A DNA stretch of 64,000 nt from Algisphaera agarilytica (GTDB lineage Bacteria; Planctomycetota; Phycisphaerae; Phycisphaerales; Phycisphaeraceae). This document shows positions 51,751 through 62,071 of the stretch, piece after piece. How positions within the stretch are numbered: the stretch's first letter is position 1; each line of letters begins with the position of its first letter. The translations under genes and the position numbers were made by a program. Location: NCBI RefSeq assembly GCF_014207595.1, contig NZ_JACHGY010000001.1, positions 1,488,001 through 1,552,000 of the forward strand. The letters run 5' to 3'. The notes under the pieces were generated by a model that saw only the letters and a list, made by a program, of their open reading frames with translations, was not told the DNA's origin and searched no databases.

Positions 51751-53103
51751 TCAGGCGAAGACCGAGGGCAGCGGCCCGTTGCTGTCGGCGAACGACACCG
51801 TCGGGATGCCCACCGCGTTGAGCATGCTCACGTACAGATTAGACATCGGCACGTGCTTCTCATCAAACACGGTGTACTCGCCGTGCTGCAGGCCCAGGTT
51901 CTCGCCGCCCGCGAGCACCAACGGGTAGTTGCGGGCGTTATGCGTGTTGCTGCAGGCGCTGCCGTAGAGCGTGAGCGTGTTGTCCAGCAGCGGGCCGTAT
52001 TCGTCGTGGGTGTTTTTCATCCGGTCGATGAAGTAGGCGAACTGCTTGGTGAGCCATTGGTCGTAACGGCCCCACTCGATCCAGTGGTCTTTGGTCTTGT
52101 CGTGGGAGATCTTGTGGTGGCCCTTCTTGATGCCCAGCGCGAGCATCGGGAAGTTTTCACCGAAGCCCATGCCGTCTTCGCGGGCCATCATGAACGTCAT
52201 CACGCGGGTGAGATCGATCTGGAAGCCCAGCACCATCAGGTCGAACGTCGAACGCAGGTACGCCTCAGGATCGACGGTCGCGTCCACGTTGAGATTCAGG
52301 TTGCTGGCGTCGAAGTCGGCCAGCGGGATGTCGAGCCACTGCTCGTTGCGCTGCAGCTGCGCCTCGACGCTGCTGAGCGAGCTGAGGTACTCGTCCATCT
52401 TCGCTTTATCCTGGCTGCCGAGGTGGCGCGACAGGCGTTTGCTGTCTTCGAGCACCAGGTCGACGATCTTTTGGCCCTGCTGCAGGCTCTTGCGTCGGTC
52501 TTCGGTGGTCCCGCCGCCGTTGGGCGAGAAGTATCGCTCGAAGATGTCGCGTTGCCGGTGTTCGGAGGGGATCGGGTTGCCCGACAGGTCGAACGACAAT
52601 GTGCTGATGCGCGACTTGTAGCCCACACCGCCGTCGGTCGACAGCGCGAGGAAGGGGTAGCGCGTGTGCGGCGCGAGCGCCTGCGCCGCGACCTGGTCGA
52701 CCGAGACCTGGTTCATGTATCGGCTGCCGCGGAGGTCGCCGCCGGTAAGCCAGGTGTCACCCGCGATGTGCCCGAGCACGCTGCGGCTGTTGGGGTGGCT
52801 GAGCCCACCGAGGATCGAGAGTTTGTCGCGGTGCGGCTCAAGCGGTTCGAGTGTTTTGGTGAAGGTGTAGTCCTTGCCCGAGCCGCGGGGGAACCAACTC
52901 CAGTCCGCGCGGTGCGGGCTGTCTTCGGGGGGCAGGCCCACGCCGTTGGGGAAGTACACAAAGCACATCCGCTTGGGCGCCCCCGCCGCGGAGGCCGACG
53001 CCACCGCCGGTGCCCCCATGCACTCGAGGTACGGCAGCATGCAGGACACGCCCACCCCCTTGAGGAACGTCCGTCGATTCAGTTGCCAGGGCTTGCGGGA
53101 CAT
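51751..53103 (-). CDS. DUF1552 (HXXSHH) protein
   Basis: A 450-aa protein with a twin-arginine signal (LNRRTFLKGVGVSCMLPYLECM). The body is DUF1552: KRMCFVYFPNGVG, LEPLEPHRDKLSILGGLSHPNS, SLDQVAAQ-like VSVDQVAAQALA, then IKKGHHKISHDKTKDHW with the His-rich HxxSH motif. The C-terminus has TLYGSACSNTHNARNYPLVLAGG. It normally pairs with DUF1592-type cytochrome proteins, as here: the gene before it ends 12 bases upstream. It is relatively close in fold to DUF1501. Confidence 0.93.
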   Translation of the reverse strand: MSRKPWQLNRRTFLKGVGVSCMLPYLECMGAPAVASASAAGAPKRMCFVYFPNGVGLPPEDSPHRADWSWFPRGSGKDYTFTKTLEPLEPHRDKLSILGGLSHPNSRSVLGHIAGDTWLTGGDLRGSRYMNQVSVDQVAAQALAPHTRYPFLALSTDGGVGYKSRISTLSFDLSGNPIPSEHRQRDIFERYFSPNGGGTTEDRRKSLQQGQKIVDLVLEDSKRLSRHLGSQDKAKMDEYLSSLSSVEAQLQRNEQWLDIPLADFDASNLNLNVDATVDPEAYLRSTFDLMVLGFQIDLTRVMTFMMAREDGMGFGENFPMLALGIKKGHHKISHDKTKDHWIEWGRYDQWLTKQFAYFIDRMKNTHDEYGPLLDNTLTLYGSACSNTHNARNYPLVLAGGENLGLQHGEYTVFDEKHVPMSNLYVSMLNAVGIPTVSFADSNGPLPSVFA

Positions 53104-53115
53104 GACGCGGTCTCC

Positions 53116-56100
53116 TTAATGCTGGGTAAACGAATCGCTTAGCACGATGTGCTCGAACACACTGCGGAAGGTGTAATCGTCGCCCTTGACCGCGGCAACG
53201 ATGTCGTTGATCTCTTCTTCGTCGGCAAACGTGACGTTTCGGCCCAGGGCGTAGGCGTAGAGATGCTCCACCAGAGCCTTGGTGAAGTGGTCGCGCTTGG
53301 CCATGAGCACGTAGTTCTTGATGCCGGTGACGCCGCGGACCTCGATGCCGTCGGGCAGGGTCGACGTGGAATCGACGCGCTCGCCCTGCACCTGCTCGCG
53401 GAATCGGCCGACGGCGTCATAGTTCTCAAACGCCACGCCGTAGGGGTCGATCTTCAGGTGGCAATCGACGCAGGACGCCTTGTCGCGGTGCAGCGCGAGC
53501 TGCTCCTTGAGCGTGAGGTTCTCGAAGCCGGGCGTGTCGGGGTCCAGCTCGGGGACGTTCGGCGGCGGCGGCGGCGGCGGGTCGCCCAGGATCTTTTCCT
53601 TCAGCCAGACCGCCCGCTTGATCGGGTGGCCGTCGGTGCCGTCGGAGTGGCCGGTGAGGAAGGCACCCTGGGACAGCAGGCCGCCGCGGTGCATCGACGG
53701 CAAAATCTCGACACGGCGGAAGTCGTGGCCTTTCACGCCCTCGATGCCGTAGAACTCCGCGAGGTTCTGGTTGAGCATCGCGAAGTCCGAGTCGATGAAG
53801 TTCATGATGCTCAGGTCGTTGACCAGCACCTCGTGCATGAAGTGGTAGGTTTCCTCGGCCATGTCCGCCTTCACGAATCGCGTGAAGTCCGGGTAGCGCC
53901 GGACATTGGTGTTCATCTCGCGCAGCCGGTCCACGCGCAGCCACTCCTCGGAGAACCGCCGGACCATCCGCCAGGCCTTAGGGTCCTGCACCATGCGTTC
54001 GATCTGAGCGGGCAGCTCGTCACGCAGCCGGCCTTCCTGAGCCAACCGACTCAACTCGGCGTCCGGCGGAGAGTCCCACAAGAAGTACGCGAGCTTCGAC
54101 GCCATGTAGTGCGGGTCGATCCACGGGCCCCGATCCTCGTCAACCTCTTCGTCGGCCTCGAACACGTACAGGAAGTTCGGCGAACACAGGATCGCGACCA
54201 GGACTTCCTTCACGCCGTCTTCGTAACGGTCGTAGTTGCCCTCGATGTTGCGCCAGAAGTCGAGGTACACCTCGACCTCCTCGGCGGCGAGTTCACGACG
54301 GAACGCACGCTCGGCGAAGGCCCCTACCACTTCACGGGTGTACGCCTCCTCGTCGCTGCGATTCGGCGAATCGAAGAAGATCTGCGTGTGGCTCGCGGGG
54401 GGCCACTGCGCGTAGGCCGGGGTTTTGAGTTCGAGCGAATGGACCATCAGCGGCGGGCCGGACTGGCTGCTGTGTTTGACCAGGAAGTCGTTCCACAAGC
54501 CGATGACCATCATGTTCGAGAACGAGTCCGAGCTCGCGTTGGGGTCGAACACGGGGGTGGGCAGGTTCTCGAAATAGCCTTGGAATTCATACGTTTCGGG
54601 CTCGCCGGGCGGCGCGGTGACTGTGCGGACGGCGTCGAACGTGGCGTAGTCCATGCCGTCGTCGGTGCGCGTGCCGGCGTAGGCCCGCAGCGACGGAGTG
54701 GAGTCGCCGTAGGCCTTGCGGTTCTTCTCCGCTTCCTTCATCAACGACTTGTAGGCCTGGTGGTTTTCGGGCAACGGCGTCAGGCGGACTTCCTTGAACC
54801 CGACAAAGAACGGCCCGCCGACCATCAGCAGATACTCCTTCTGCTTCAGGTAGACGAGGCTCACCGCCTCGGTGATCTCGCCCGCCTCGCGCAATTCGTC
54901 GGGCAGGTCCAGGCGTTCCTGTTTGCGGAAACGCCAGTCGAAAACAAACCGATACGACGGCATCGCGTCCTGCCCGGCGTAGGGGTGGACAAAGTCGAGC
55001 TGATAGAAGCCCGCCTTGGGCACCTCAAACCGGTAGTCCGCCCGGGAGTCGGCCGCCACATCGATCGGGCGGAGCCAACCCTCGGCGTCGATCTCGAGGT
55101 TGTCCAGCTCGAGGTAGTCCTCGGCCCGGACGATCAACGAATCCTCACGCACCGCCGCGGGCTCGGGGTTGCGCAGGGTGACAAAGCCCTCCTTCGCCGC
55201 GGGCGTGATCTCACCACGCGACGCCTTCACCCGGAAGACGAACGGGCCTTCCTCCGGAAAGATGTCTTTGATCAGGATCTTGAGGTTGGGCGACGGGCCC
55301 TGCCACGACTTGGGGCGTCTTTCACGGTGCGGGAGGGCGCCGTAGAGGTTGATGCCTTTTTCCGTGACGCTGAAACGGTCCGAGCCCGAGCCCCGCATCC
55401 CCAGCCCGATCTTGTTTTGGATGCGCTCGACACCCTCGCCGGCCATGGGCTGGCCGTTGACGTCGAGTACCTCGACGGTGATGTCGTCCGACGAAACCGG
55501 GACGGATTGATACCCGCCGAACTGAGCGCCGGGCAACTCTTTCCCCGAGTTTTTCGCGATGTTCACCCGCCAGCGCTGTGCCTCGGGCTGGTCCCCGAAC
55601 ACGATGGCCTTGTCCAACGCCTCGCGCGCGATCTGCTGGTAGTACTCGATGTGCAGCGGCGAGGCCTGCAACGTCTCGGCGTTGTTGGTGAAGCCCATCT
55701 CCGACTTGGCGTCGGGCGGCAGCGTCTGCCCGAAGTCGATCGGCAGGCCCAGGAGCTCGTTCAACGAGTGGGTGTACTGCGCCCGGGTCAGGCGACGGAA
55801 CGCCGGCTTGTCTTCACTCCGCCGAGCCTTCGCGGCGATCGCCAAAGACTCGGTCATCCAATCCACCAGGCGACGGCGTTCGTCTTCGTTTGGCTGCGAC
55901 TTGCCCTTGGGCGGCATCTCGCCGGAGTTGATCATGTCCAAGACCGACCGCCAGCTCTCAGCATCGGGGCCGTGGACCATGTCCCAGTCCAACCCATCCA
56001 GACGCACATCGCCCTTCTGCTTGTCCTCGCCGTGGCAGCCGTAGCAGTACTTGGCCATCGTCGGCTGAATGTGATCGACAAACATCTGCGCATCGATCAA

Positions 56101-56700
56101 CGAGTTCTGCGTCGCGGCCAGCTCGAGCACGTCCTCCTGCTCGCCTTCCTCGTCTTGTCCGATTCCGAGGTAGCGTTGCAGCGTCTCGGGCATGTACGCG
56201 GTGAGGTAGTCCGAGCCGTGCGTTAGCGAGCCGCCGAAGTGGCCGGCCAAAGACAACAGCGCGACATTGACCAGCAGCAACGGCCGATACAACCAGATCC
56301 AGCCGTGACGATCCAGACTGACACGCCGCAGATACAACAGCCACACCGCCAGGATCGCAGTGCCCCACCCCAGCCATTGGTGCTGCGACAGCAGGCTCTC
56401 CCGATACCCGCCACTCGAGGCCAGCAGAAACCCCGCCAGCACCGCCGGCACCGCACTCAACACCGACACCCACAACACGATCCGGCAGGCGATGTCGAGG
56501 TTCCACTTGGATCGAACCAGATTCAACAGCTCCAACAACGCCAACACGAACATCGCGCCGATCGGCATGTGCAGGACCAGCGGGTGGAACCGTCCGAGAA
56601 AATGTACCCAGCCGATCTCGTGAGACTCGGCCGGACGTAATAGCAGCGGCACGCATAGGGCGCACGTCAATGCGATCGAGAATATCAGGTGAGACTTCAT
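53116..56700 (-). CDS. DUF1592-type cytochrome protein with membrane anchor (DUF2231-like, PSCyt1, DUF1587/1592/1595/1588/1585)
   Basis: A 1194-aa protein. A DUF2231-like anchor of about six helices occupies residues 1-175 (GRFHPLVLHMPIGAMFVLALLELLNL). PSCyt1 follows with CYGCH (about 219). DUF1587 (about 300-350: FRRLTRAQYTHSLNELLGL), a carbohydrate-binding-like region (about 500-640), DUF1595/1592 (about 800-960: FAERAFRRELAAEEVEVYLDFW, YMASKLAYFLWDSPPDAEL), DUF1588 with a second haem motif CVDCH (about 1090), and DUF1585 at the C-terminus. It heads the unit with DUF1552 and the ABC importer. Element B lies about 145 bp upstream. Confidence 0.94.
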   Translation of the reverse strand: MKSHLIFSIALTCALCVPLLLRPAESHEIGWVHFLGRFHPLVLHMPIGAMFVLALLELLNLVRSKWNLDIACRIVLWVSVLSAVPAVLAGFLLASSGGYRESLLSQHQWLGWGTAILAVWLLYLRRVSLDRHGWIWLYRPLLLVNVALLSLAGHFGGSLTHGSDYLTAYMPETLQRYLGIGQDEEGEQEDVLELAATQNSLIDAQMFVDHIQPTMAKYCYGCHGEDKQKGDVRLDGLDWDMVHGPDAESWRSVLDMINSGEMPPKGKSQPNEDERRRLVDWMTESLAIAAKARRSEDKPAFRRLTRAQYTHSLNELLGLPIDFGQTLPPDAKSEMGFTNNAETLQASPLHIEYYQQIAREALDKAIVFGDQPEAQRWRVNIAKNSGKELPGAQFGGYQSVPVSSDDITVEVLDVNGQPMAGEGVERIQNKIGLGMRGSGSDRFSVTEKGINLYGALPHRERRPKSWQGPSPNLKILIKDIFPEEGPFVFRVKASRGEITPAAKEGFVTLRNPEPAAVREDSLIVRAEDYLELDNLEIDAEGWLRPIDVAADSRADYRFEVPKAGFYQLDFVHPYAGQDAMPSYRFVFDWRFRKQERLDLPDELREAGEITEAVSLVYLKQKEYLLMVGGPFFVGFKEVRLTPLPENHQAYKSLMKEAEKNRKAYGDSTPSLRAYAGTRTDDGMDYATFDAVRTVTAPPGEPETYEFQGYFENLPTPVFDPNASSDSFSNMMVIGLWNDFLVKHSSQSGPPLMVHSLELKTPAYAQWPPASHTQIFFDSPNRSDEEAYTREVVGAFAERAFRRELAAEEVEVYLDFWRNIEGNYDRYEDGVKEVLVAILCSPNFLYVFEADEEVDEDRGPWIDPHYMASKLAYFLWDSPPDAELSRLAQEGRLRDELPAQIERMVQDPKAWRMVRRFSEEWLRVDRLREMNTNVRRYPDFTRFVKADMAEETYHFMHEVLVNDLSIMNFIDSDFAMLNQNLAEFYGIEGVKGHDFRRVEILPSMHRGGLLSQGAFLTGHSDGTDGHPIKRAVWLKEKILGDPPPPPPPNVPELDPDTPGFENLTLKEQLALHRDKASCVDCHLKIDPYGVAFENYDAVGRFREQVQGERVDSTSTLPDGIEVRGVTGIKNYVLMAKRDHFTKALVEHLYAYALGRNVTFADEEEINDIVAAVKGDDYTFRSVFEHIVLSDSFTQH

Positions 56701-56842
56701 AGAATCTCTGGCGAGGGGCGGGGCTGCAAACGGCTAAAAACGCAGTAGAAAACGAGTGCAGAACCAAAAAGCACGGCTCAACGCCGCGCTCGAAAACAAA
56801 ATCCCATCTTAATCGGTACTAATTCATTTACTATGAAGAGAA

Positions 56843-56871
56843 CCGTCAAATTTATGTCTTATTCCGCGAAC
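56843..56871 (-). promoter_or_regulatory. Shared upstream element, copy B
   Basis: Plus-strand TATGTCTTATTCCGCGA (56853-56869), preceded by CCGTCAA (56843-56849) as in copy A. It lies about 142 bp before the start at 56700. On the minus strand TTGACGG again follows the element. No convincing -10 was found at a fixed distance. Confidence 0.62.
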
Positions 56872-56947
56872 TATTTGCCCAACAATATTCGGCATTCTGC
56901 CAGGAATCTGCCGTCACCCCCGTGAAGATGACCGCACGGGCCGCGGC

Positions 56948-58321
56948 TCAGCCTTCCAACGTCCAGCCGTCGCGGTAGGGCTTGGTCAACAGCGCGTTCG
57001 CGTCGGGGAAGTTGGTCACGACACCGCTCTTGCCGTCGTATTGCAGCTCTTCGCCCGCCCGGAAGGCGGCGAGGCCCAGGCACATGCTCTCGATCATGTT
57101 GGCGCTGTACTCAAAGTTGCACGCGGTGTTCTTCGGATCGCCCTCTTTGCAGGCCCGGGTCCACTGCTTCTGGAAGTTGCCCAAGGGCTCGATCAGCTCG
57201 GGTTCGGGACGCGGGGCGAAGTGGGTCATGTCGGTGACCTTCCCGTTGGGGATCAGCAGCCGGCGGGAGAAGTCGGCGACCACAAAACCCTTGTCGCCTT
57301 TGAACATCGCCCCGTGGTCGATCTTGTTCAGGTCGATCCACGGCGAAGGCGAGCTGGGCATCGCGCCGCCCTGGAACCACGTGCAACGGATGGGGCCACG
57401 CCAATCGTTGGCGGGGAAGTTCATCGAGGTGCGTAGCTGCACCGGCGTGACCTCGGGGTTGAACGCCTCGTCCGAGCTGGACTTGATGCTCGTGGGCAGG
57501 TCGGCGTCGATGACGTTCCAGACCAGGTCCATGGTGTGGCTGCCCATGTCGCCCATCTGTCCGATACCGAAGTCCCAGTACATGTTCCAGTTCAGGCAGT
57601 TCGCGCCGGGTCGGCCTGAGAAATACTCGGGGTGGTATGGGTGCTCGGGTGACGGGCCGAGCCAGAGGTCCCAGTCGATGTGGCTGGGGATGTCGTGTCC
57701 GCCGGGCAGGTAGCCGGGCTTGGGGATCTGGCGGTTGCCCCAGGCGTAGACCTCTTTGAGTTCGCCGACGCCGCCGTCGTGGATGAGCTCGCGGAGGCGG
57801 TTGAAGTTGGGCATGGCGTGTCGCTGCATGCCGACCTGGGTGGCGAGTTTGTCCTGCTTGCCGAGGTAGGTCTCGCGGACCGTACGGGCCTCGTGGACGG
57901 TGATCGCCAGGGGCTTTTCCATGTAGACGTGCAGGTCGCGGTTGAGCGCCCAGTTGGCGATGAAGGCGTGGGTGTGGTCGGTGGTGCAGCAGAGCACCGC
58001 GTCGAGGCCGGGGTGGTCCAGGGCCTTGCGCCAATCCTTGTACACGGCGGCGTTGGGGAACTGCTCCAGCGCAAAGGCGATCGACTTCTCGTTGACATCG
58101 CAGACCGCGACGACGTTTTCATCTTTGAGCGTGGCGTAGTGCGCGCCCGCTCGGCCGTGGGCGCCGATCAGCGCGACGTTGAGCCGATTGTTGGCACCGA
58201 CCGCGCCGTGTGCCGAACGCCCCGTACCCAGACCGGGCATCACCGCAAGCCCGGCCCCGGCAGCCAGACCTGCACGCAGTAAATCACGACGACCGATGGC
58301 GGGAGTTTCAGAGGGTTTCAT
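56948..58321 (-). CDS. Gfo/Idh/MocA-family oxidoreductase, Tat-exported
   Basis: A 457-aa protein. The Tat signal is [19 protein letters not shown]. The Rossmann domain follows: [45 protein letters not shown], then YMEKPLAI with the conserved Lys of EKP (about 156). The rest is the C-terminal substrate domain. The family oxidises sugars or polyols with NAD(P), and exported members are common in Planctomycetes. It follows the TIM-barrel gene closely on the same strand. The ATG at 58321 is chosen because it gives the Tat signal with GGAAGAG upstream. Confidence 0.94.
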   Translation of the reverse strand: MKPSETPAIGRRDLLRAGLAAGAGLAVMPGLGTGRSAHGAVGANNRLNVALIGAHGRAGAHYATLKDENVVAVCDVNEKSIAFALEQFPNAAVYKDWRKALDHPGLDAVLCCTTDHTHAFIANWALNRDLHVYMEKPLAITVHEARTVRETYLGKQDKLATQVGMQRHAMPNFNRLRELIHDGGVGELKEVYAWGNRQIPKPGYLPGGHDIPSHIDWDLWLGPSPEHPYHPEYFSGRPGANCLNWNMYWDFGIGQMGDMGSHTMDLVWNVIDADLPTSIKSSSDEAFNPEVTPVQLRTSMNFPANDWRGPIRCTWFQGGAMPSSPSPWIDLNKIDHGAMFKGDKGFVVADFSRRLLIPNGKVTDMTHFAPRPEPELIEPLGNFQKQWTRACKEGDPKNTACNFEYSANMIESMCLGLAAFRAGEELQYDGKSGVVTNFPDANALLTKPYRDGWTLEG

Positions 58322-58407
58322 GGATGCACTCTTCCGGGAAAATGAAAAAAACAGAAGCGGTGGTGGATACACAAATCAAACGCAGCAGTCTCGAGACGCG
58401 AAACGAA

Positions 58408-59334
<927 letters not shown>

Positions 59335-59655
59335 GTTCGTGAACTCCAAACGAAAAGAAAAGCGAAACAGAAAATCAGAATTGAGCACAACCACGATGTA
59401 AACGCGGCCGAGGCCGAGTGCGCGTTGTGGCTATACATTTTAGTTTTCGTCCGGACCGTGTCTATGACTTCAAACCGCTATCCCATGTCTCATTCCGTGA
59501 TGGCCGATTCTCGGGATTTGATGGCCGATCGTGGTGGTCGAAAAAGGCGGGCGTACCTCGACCAAGCCATGCGATGGGGATGCCTCACGGGGTAACCGAT
59601 GATTGGGAATTGTGCCCTGGGACAAAAGACGTTTTACGACCGATGTGAGACCGGA
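59335..59655. other. Regulatory region upstream of the TIM-barrel/Gfo-Idh unit
   Basis: These 321 bases hold no gene. They contain element C (59484-59500) and two direct copies of TGATGGCCGAT at 59498-59508 and 59519-59529, exactly 21 bp apart. The rest, near 59340-59450, is AT-rich and suits a promoter. Confidence 0.6.
59484..59500 (-). promoter_or_regulatory. Shared upstream element, copy C
   Basis: Plus-strand CATGTCTCATTCCGTGA, matching copies A and B at 14 of 17 bases. About 150 bp before the start at 59334. Unlike A and B, no CCGTCAA follows at the same place, but an ACCGCTA is near. Confidence 0.55.
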
Positions 59656-60258
59656 TCAGTCGAGCCGATCGATCTGCTGCCGGGCCCACTCCACCCAGAC
59701 TTCGCGCTCGTCGTTGTCGGCGATCTGCCAGAGCTGCTGCCGGAGACGTGCGTCGTCGTCGCCGCGCTTCACCCGGGCCCGCACCAGGTTGGTCAGGTAG
59801 TCGGGGTCGTCGGGGTTGAGCGCGATGGCGGCTTCGTACTGCTTGACCGCGTCGTCCAGCCGGAGCCCGATCTCCATCACCAGGCCGAGGTTGTTCGCCG
59901 GCTCGGGGCGGAAGGGCATGAACTCGATCGCCCGCTGAAACGAGATCGCCGCGTCTTGCAGCCAGTCTTGCTGGTAGTAGATCTTGCCGAGGTTGTTGTG
60001 GGCCGGGCCGTGACGCGGGTCGGACTCGATCGCAAGGAGGAAAAACTTCTCGGCTTCTTCCAGGTCCTGCAGGTGCACCGCCTGAACGCCGCGCTCAAAC
60101 GACGACTGCGCCGCCTGCGGATCGCCCGAGAGCTCGACCACTACCTGACGCGACGAGGCGTTCGACGACGAGCTGCACCCGATCGACACGAGCAGCCCCC
60201 CCGCCACCAGAAGAAGCAGACCCGACCGGACAACCGTGTTCGTGGAGATTTGTTTCAA
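59656..60258 (-). CDS. TPR lipoprotein
   Basis: A 200-aa protein with a lipobox (LLVSIGC, Cys about 28) and about three TPR units (FERGVQAVHLQDLEEAEKFFLLAIESDP, GPAHNNLGKIYYQQDWLQDAAISFQRAIEFMP, PEPANNLGLVMEIGLRLDDAVKQYEAAIALNP). The start is a TTG at 60258 whose first bases overlap the upstream TGA (TTGA). AGGAAG lies 6 nt upstream. It is last in the type II secretion-like operon, where a pilotin- or PilF-like role is possible. Confidence 0.82.
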   Translation of the reverse strand: MKQISTNTVVRSGLLLLVAGGLLVSIGCSSSSNASSRQVVVELSGDPQAAQSSFERGVQAVHLQDLEEAEKFFLLAIESDPRHGPAHNNLGKIYYQQDWLQDAAISFQRAIEFMPFRPEPANNLGLVMEIGLRLDDAVKQYEAAIALNPDDPDYLTNLVRARVKRGDDDARLRQQLWQIADNDEREVWVEWARQQIDRLD

Positions 60259-60764
60259 GGCTGGCTTCCTGATGAATCGAGGACCTCGGCTTCGATGCGC
60301 CACGACTCGACGCCGGGCGAACCGGGGACGGGCGAGTCGCTGGACCGAAGCACAAGCGTGGTGACACGGTTGGCCTGGCCCGAGCCCTCCGACAACGCGT
60401 GCAGCGCTTCGACGGCCGGCCGCAAGGCGACTGGGCTCAAGACCATACGGTACGAGACCGCCCCCGAGCGGTCGAGCCGAGGCGTGACCGACCGCAACGA
60501 CGACAGGGACAACTCGCTTTGGTTCAGCGCCGCTTCGATGCGCGGGATGAAGCCGGTCTGGGCCAACCCCTCCACCGCGCCGCCCGACTCGACGCCCGTG
60601 CGCACCAGCCGCAGACGCTCCACGAGCTGCATGCCTTCATCCAGATCGCGTTCGGCGCGCCCGGCCTGGTCACGGGCGTTCTGGTGAAAACCATAGGCCA
60701 CCACCAACACCACGACCCCGAGCAGTGCGATCGTCAGCGGGATGAACGGTTTGAATCGGCTCAT
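60255..60764 (-). CDS. GspM-like type II secretion protein
   Basis: A 169-aa inner-membrane protein with one N-terminal helix (FIPLTIALLGVVVLVVAYGF) and an outer helical and beta domain. It has the size and topology of GspM/PilO-type proteins and lies right after a GspL-like gene, with a four-base overlap. Sequence identity to known GspM is not obvious, so the call leans on position and layout. It probably forms the inner-membrane platform with the GspL-like protein. Confidence 0.68.
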   Translation of the reverse strand: MSRFKPFIPLTIALLGVVVLVVAYGFHQNARDQAGRAERDLDEGMQLVERLRLVRTGVESGGAVEGLAQTGFIPRIEAALNQSELSLSSLRSVTPRLDRSGAVSYRMVLSPVALRPAVEALHALSEGSGQANRVTTLVLRSSDSPVPGSPGVESWRIEAEVLDSSGSQP

Positions 60765-62071
60765 CGCGTCCCTCCCGCGTTGGCGTTTCGGGGCTGGGTA
60801 TTCACCTGGATTTCAAAGCGGGTTTGGCCGGACGGCATCACCTGCGTGGTCGGCGGCAGCACGCCACCCGCGGCGACCACCGCCGGGTGATCCGCCACGC
60901 TTTGGGCGATCGTGTCGATCATGCCGAACGACTTGGTCTCGCCCACCAGACGGATCGAGCTGACATCCGCGGAGATTTCGTCGAGTTCGTAGCCGCCTTC
61001 ATCCGGTAGCCGTTGCACGAGACCCAGCACGTCTTCCAAAGCGTCGCGTCCGCCCTGCGCTCCGTCCGATGTCGCCAGCACAGCAGCCTCGCTGCGCAGA
61101 CGGGGAAGCACGACACTCGGGGCGCGTTGGTCGGGGAAGAGCTGCTTGAATTCATCGCGGAGCTGATCGTTTGCGTTGTCCGCCCGCTGCTGTTGTTGCC
61201 CGCCCATGACAAAGAACAGCGCCGCCAATCCCCACGCCACCAGGCCCGCCGCTGCGATCGCCGGTGTCCAGACGCGCAGCGCCCGGGCCTCATCCGCCGC
61301 GCTCGGCAAGAGGTTCAACGGCAAACCCGCATCACCCGCCAAGACCTCGGTCGCGTGACGCATCGCCGCGTGATACCCCGCTTCGGGCGCGGTGGATTCC
61401 GAGCCGTCGGCCAACCCCGAGCCCGTCGGCATCAGCGCATCGTCCACGCCAAACGCTTCGCCCGCCGAGCCCTCGGCCTGCCCCAACACGCGGGCAACCT
61501 CTTCCGCTTCCGCCGGCACAAAACGCCAGTGTTCAAGCTGCCCCTCGGCATCAAACACCAGATGGTCCACGCCCGCCGGGTGATTCTGCACCACCACGCC
61601 CCCGCTCCGCTCCGATCGAGCCGCCGCGGTCAGCATCGCCGTGGGCGTCACTCCCTTCACCTCAAACCCCAAACCTTCCAACGCCTCAGCCCACGGTTGC
61701 CAAGTATCATTGCGTGCCGCCACCGCCAGCGCCGTCGGGCGGTGCGCCCCCACAAACGTCACGCTTAGCGTCTCCAAGTCGTCCGGGAGTTTGCCTTCGA
61801 GGCGGTAACGAAGCGCTTCTTCACGACGCCAGCGCGGCAGGTCCTCGGTCGGCAACTCCGCGGCGTAGCACAGCGTGCTGCCCAGGCCCAACACGATCGG
61901 CGATGGCGCGAGGCCGTTGTCCATCAGCCATGATTCGATGGCGGCGCGATCCGGTTCCTCATCCACCCACGACAGCCGTTCGAGCCGGGTCATGCCTTCC
62001 AGACGGATGCCGAAAACCAGTTCCCGGTCTTCGACAAACACCGCGATGATCTGCTCGGGATTGCTCATCAT
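60761..62071 (-). CDS. GspL-like type II secretion protein
   Basis: A 436-aa protein. The N-terminal half (about 1-170) resembles the actin-like cytoplasmic domain of GspL/PilM (IIAVFVEDRELVFGIRLEGM, ALRYRLEGKLPDDLETLSVTFVG). One transmembrane helix lies near 273 (AIAAAGLVAWGLAALFFVM) with a PilN-like periplasmic part behind it. So it looks like a fused PilM-PilN arrangement, as in GspL. The start overlaps the upstream stop (ATGA). It belongs to a secretion operon with GspJ, K, C and M. Confidence 0.78.
   Translation of the reverse strand: MMSNPEQIIAVFVEDRELVFGIRLEGMTRLERLSWVDEEPDRAAIESWLMDNGLAPSPIVLGLGSTLCYAAELPTEDLPRWRREEALRYRLEGKLPDDLETLSVTFVGAHRPTALAVAARNDTWQPWAEALEGLGFEVKGVTPTAMLTAAARSERSGGVVVQNHPAGVDHLVFDAEGQLEHWRFVPAEAEEVARVLGQAEGSAGEAFGVDDALMPTGSGLADGSESTAPEAGYHAAMRHATEVLAGDAGLPLNLLPSAADEARALRVWTPAIAAAGLVAWGLAALFFVMGGQQQQRADNANDQLRDEFKQLFPDQRAPSVVLPRLRSEAAVLATSDGAQGGRDALEDVLGLVQRLPDEGGYELDEISADVSSIRLVGETKSFGMIDTIAQSVADHPAVVAAGGVLPPTTQVMPSGQTRFEIQVNTQPRNANAGGTR

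Noticed and set aside
50680-53142. Plus-strand open frame opposite the binding protein and DUF1552 genes (820 codons)
   Set aside because: Same reason: antisense to known families, no plausible domain.
53149-56226. Long open frame on the plus strand opposite the DUF1592-type gene (about 1025 codons)
   Set aside because: It is antisense to a well-supported protein and has a composition biased to Arg, Val, His and Leu. No signal, domain or ribosome-binding site supports it.
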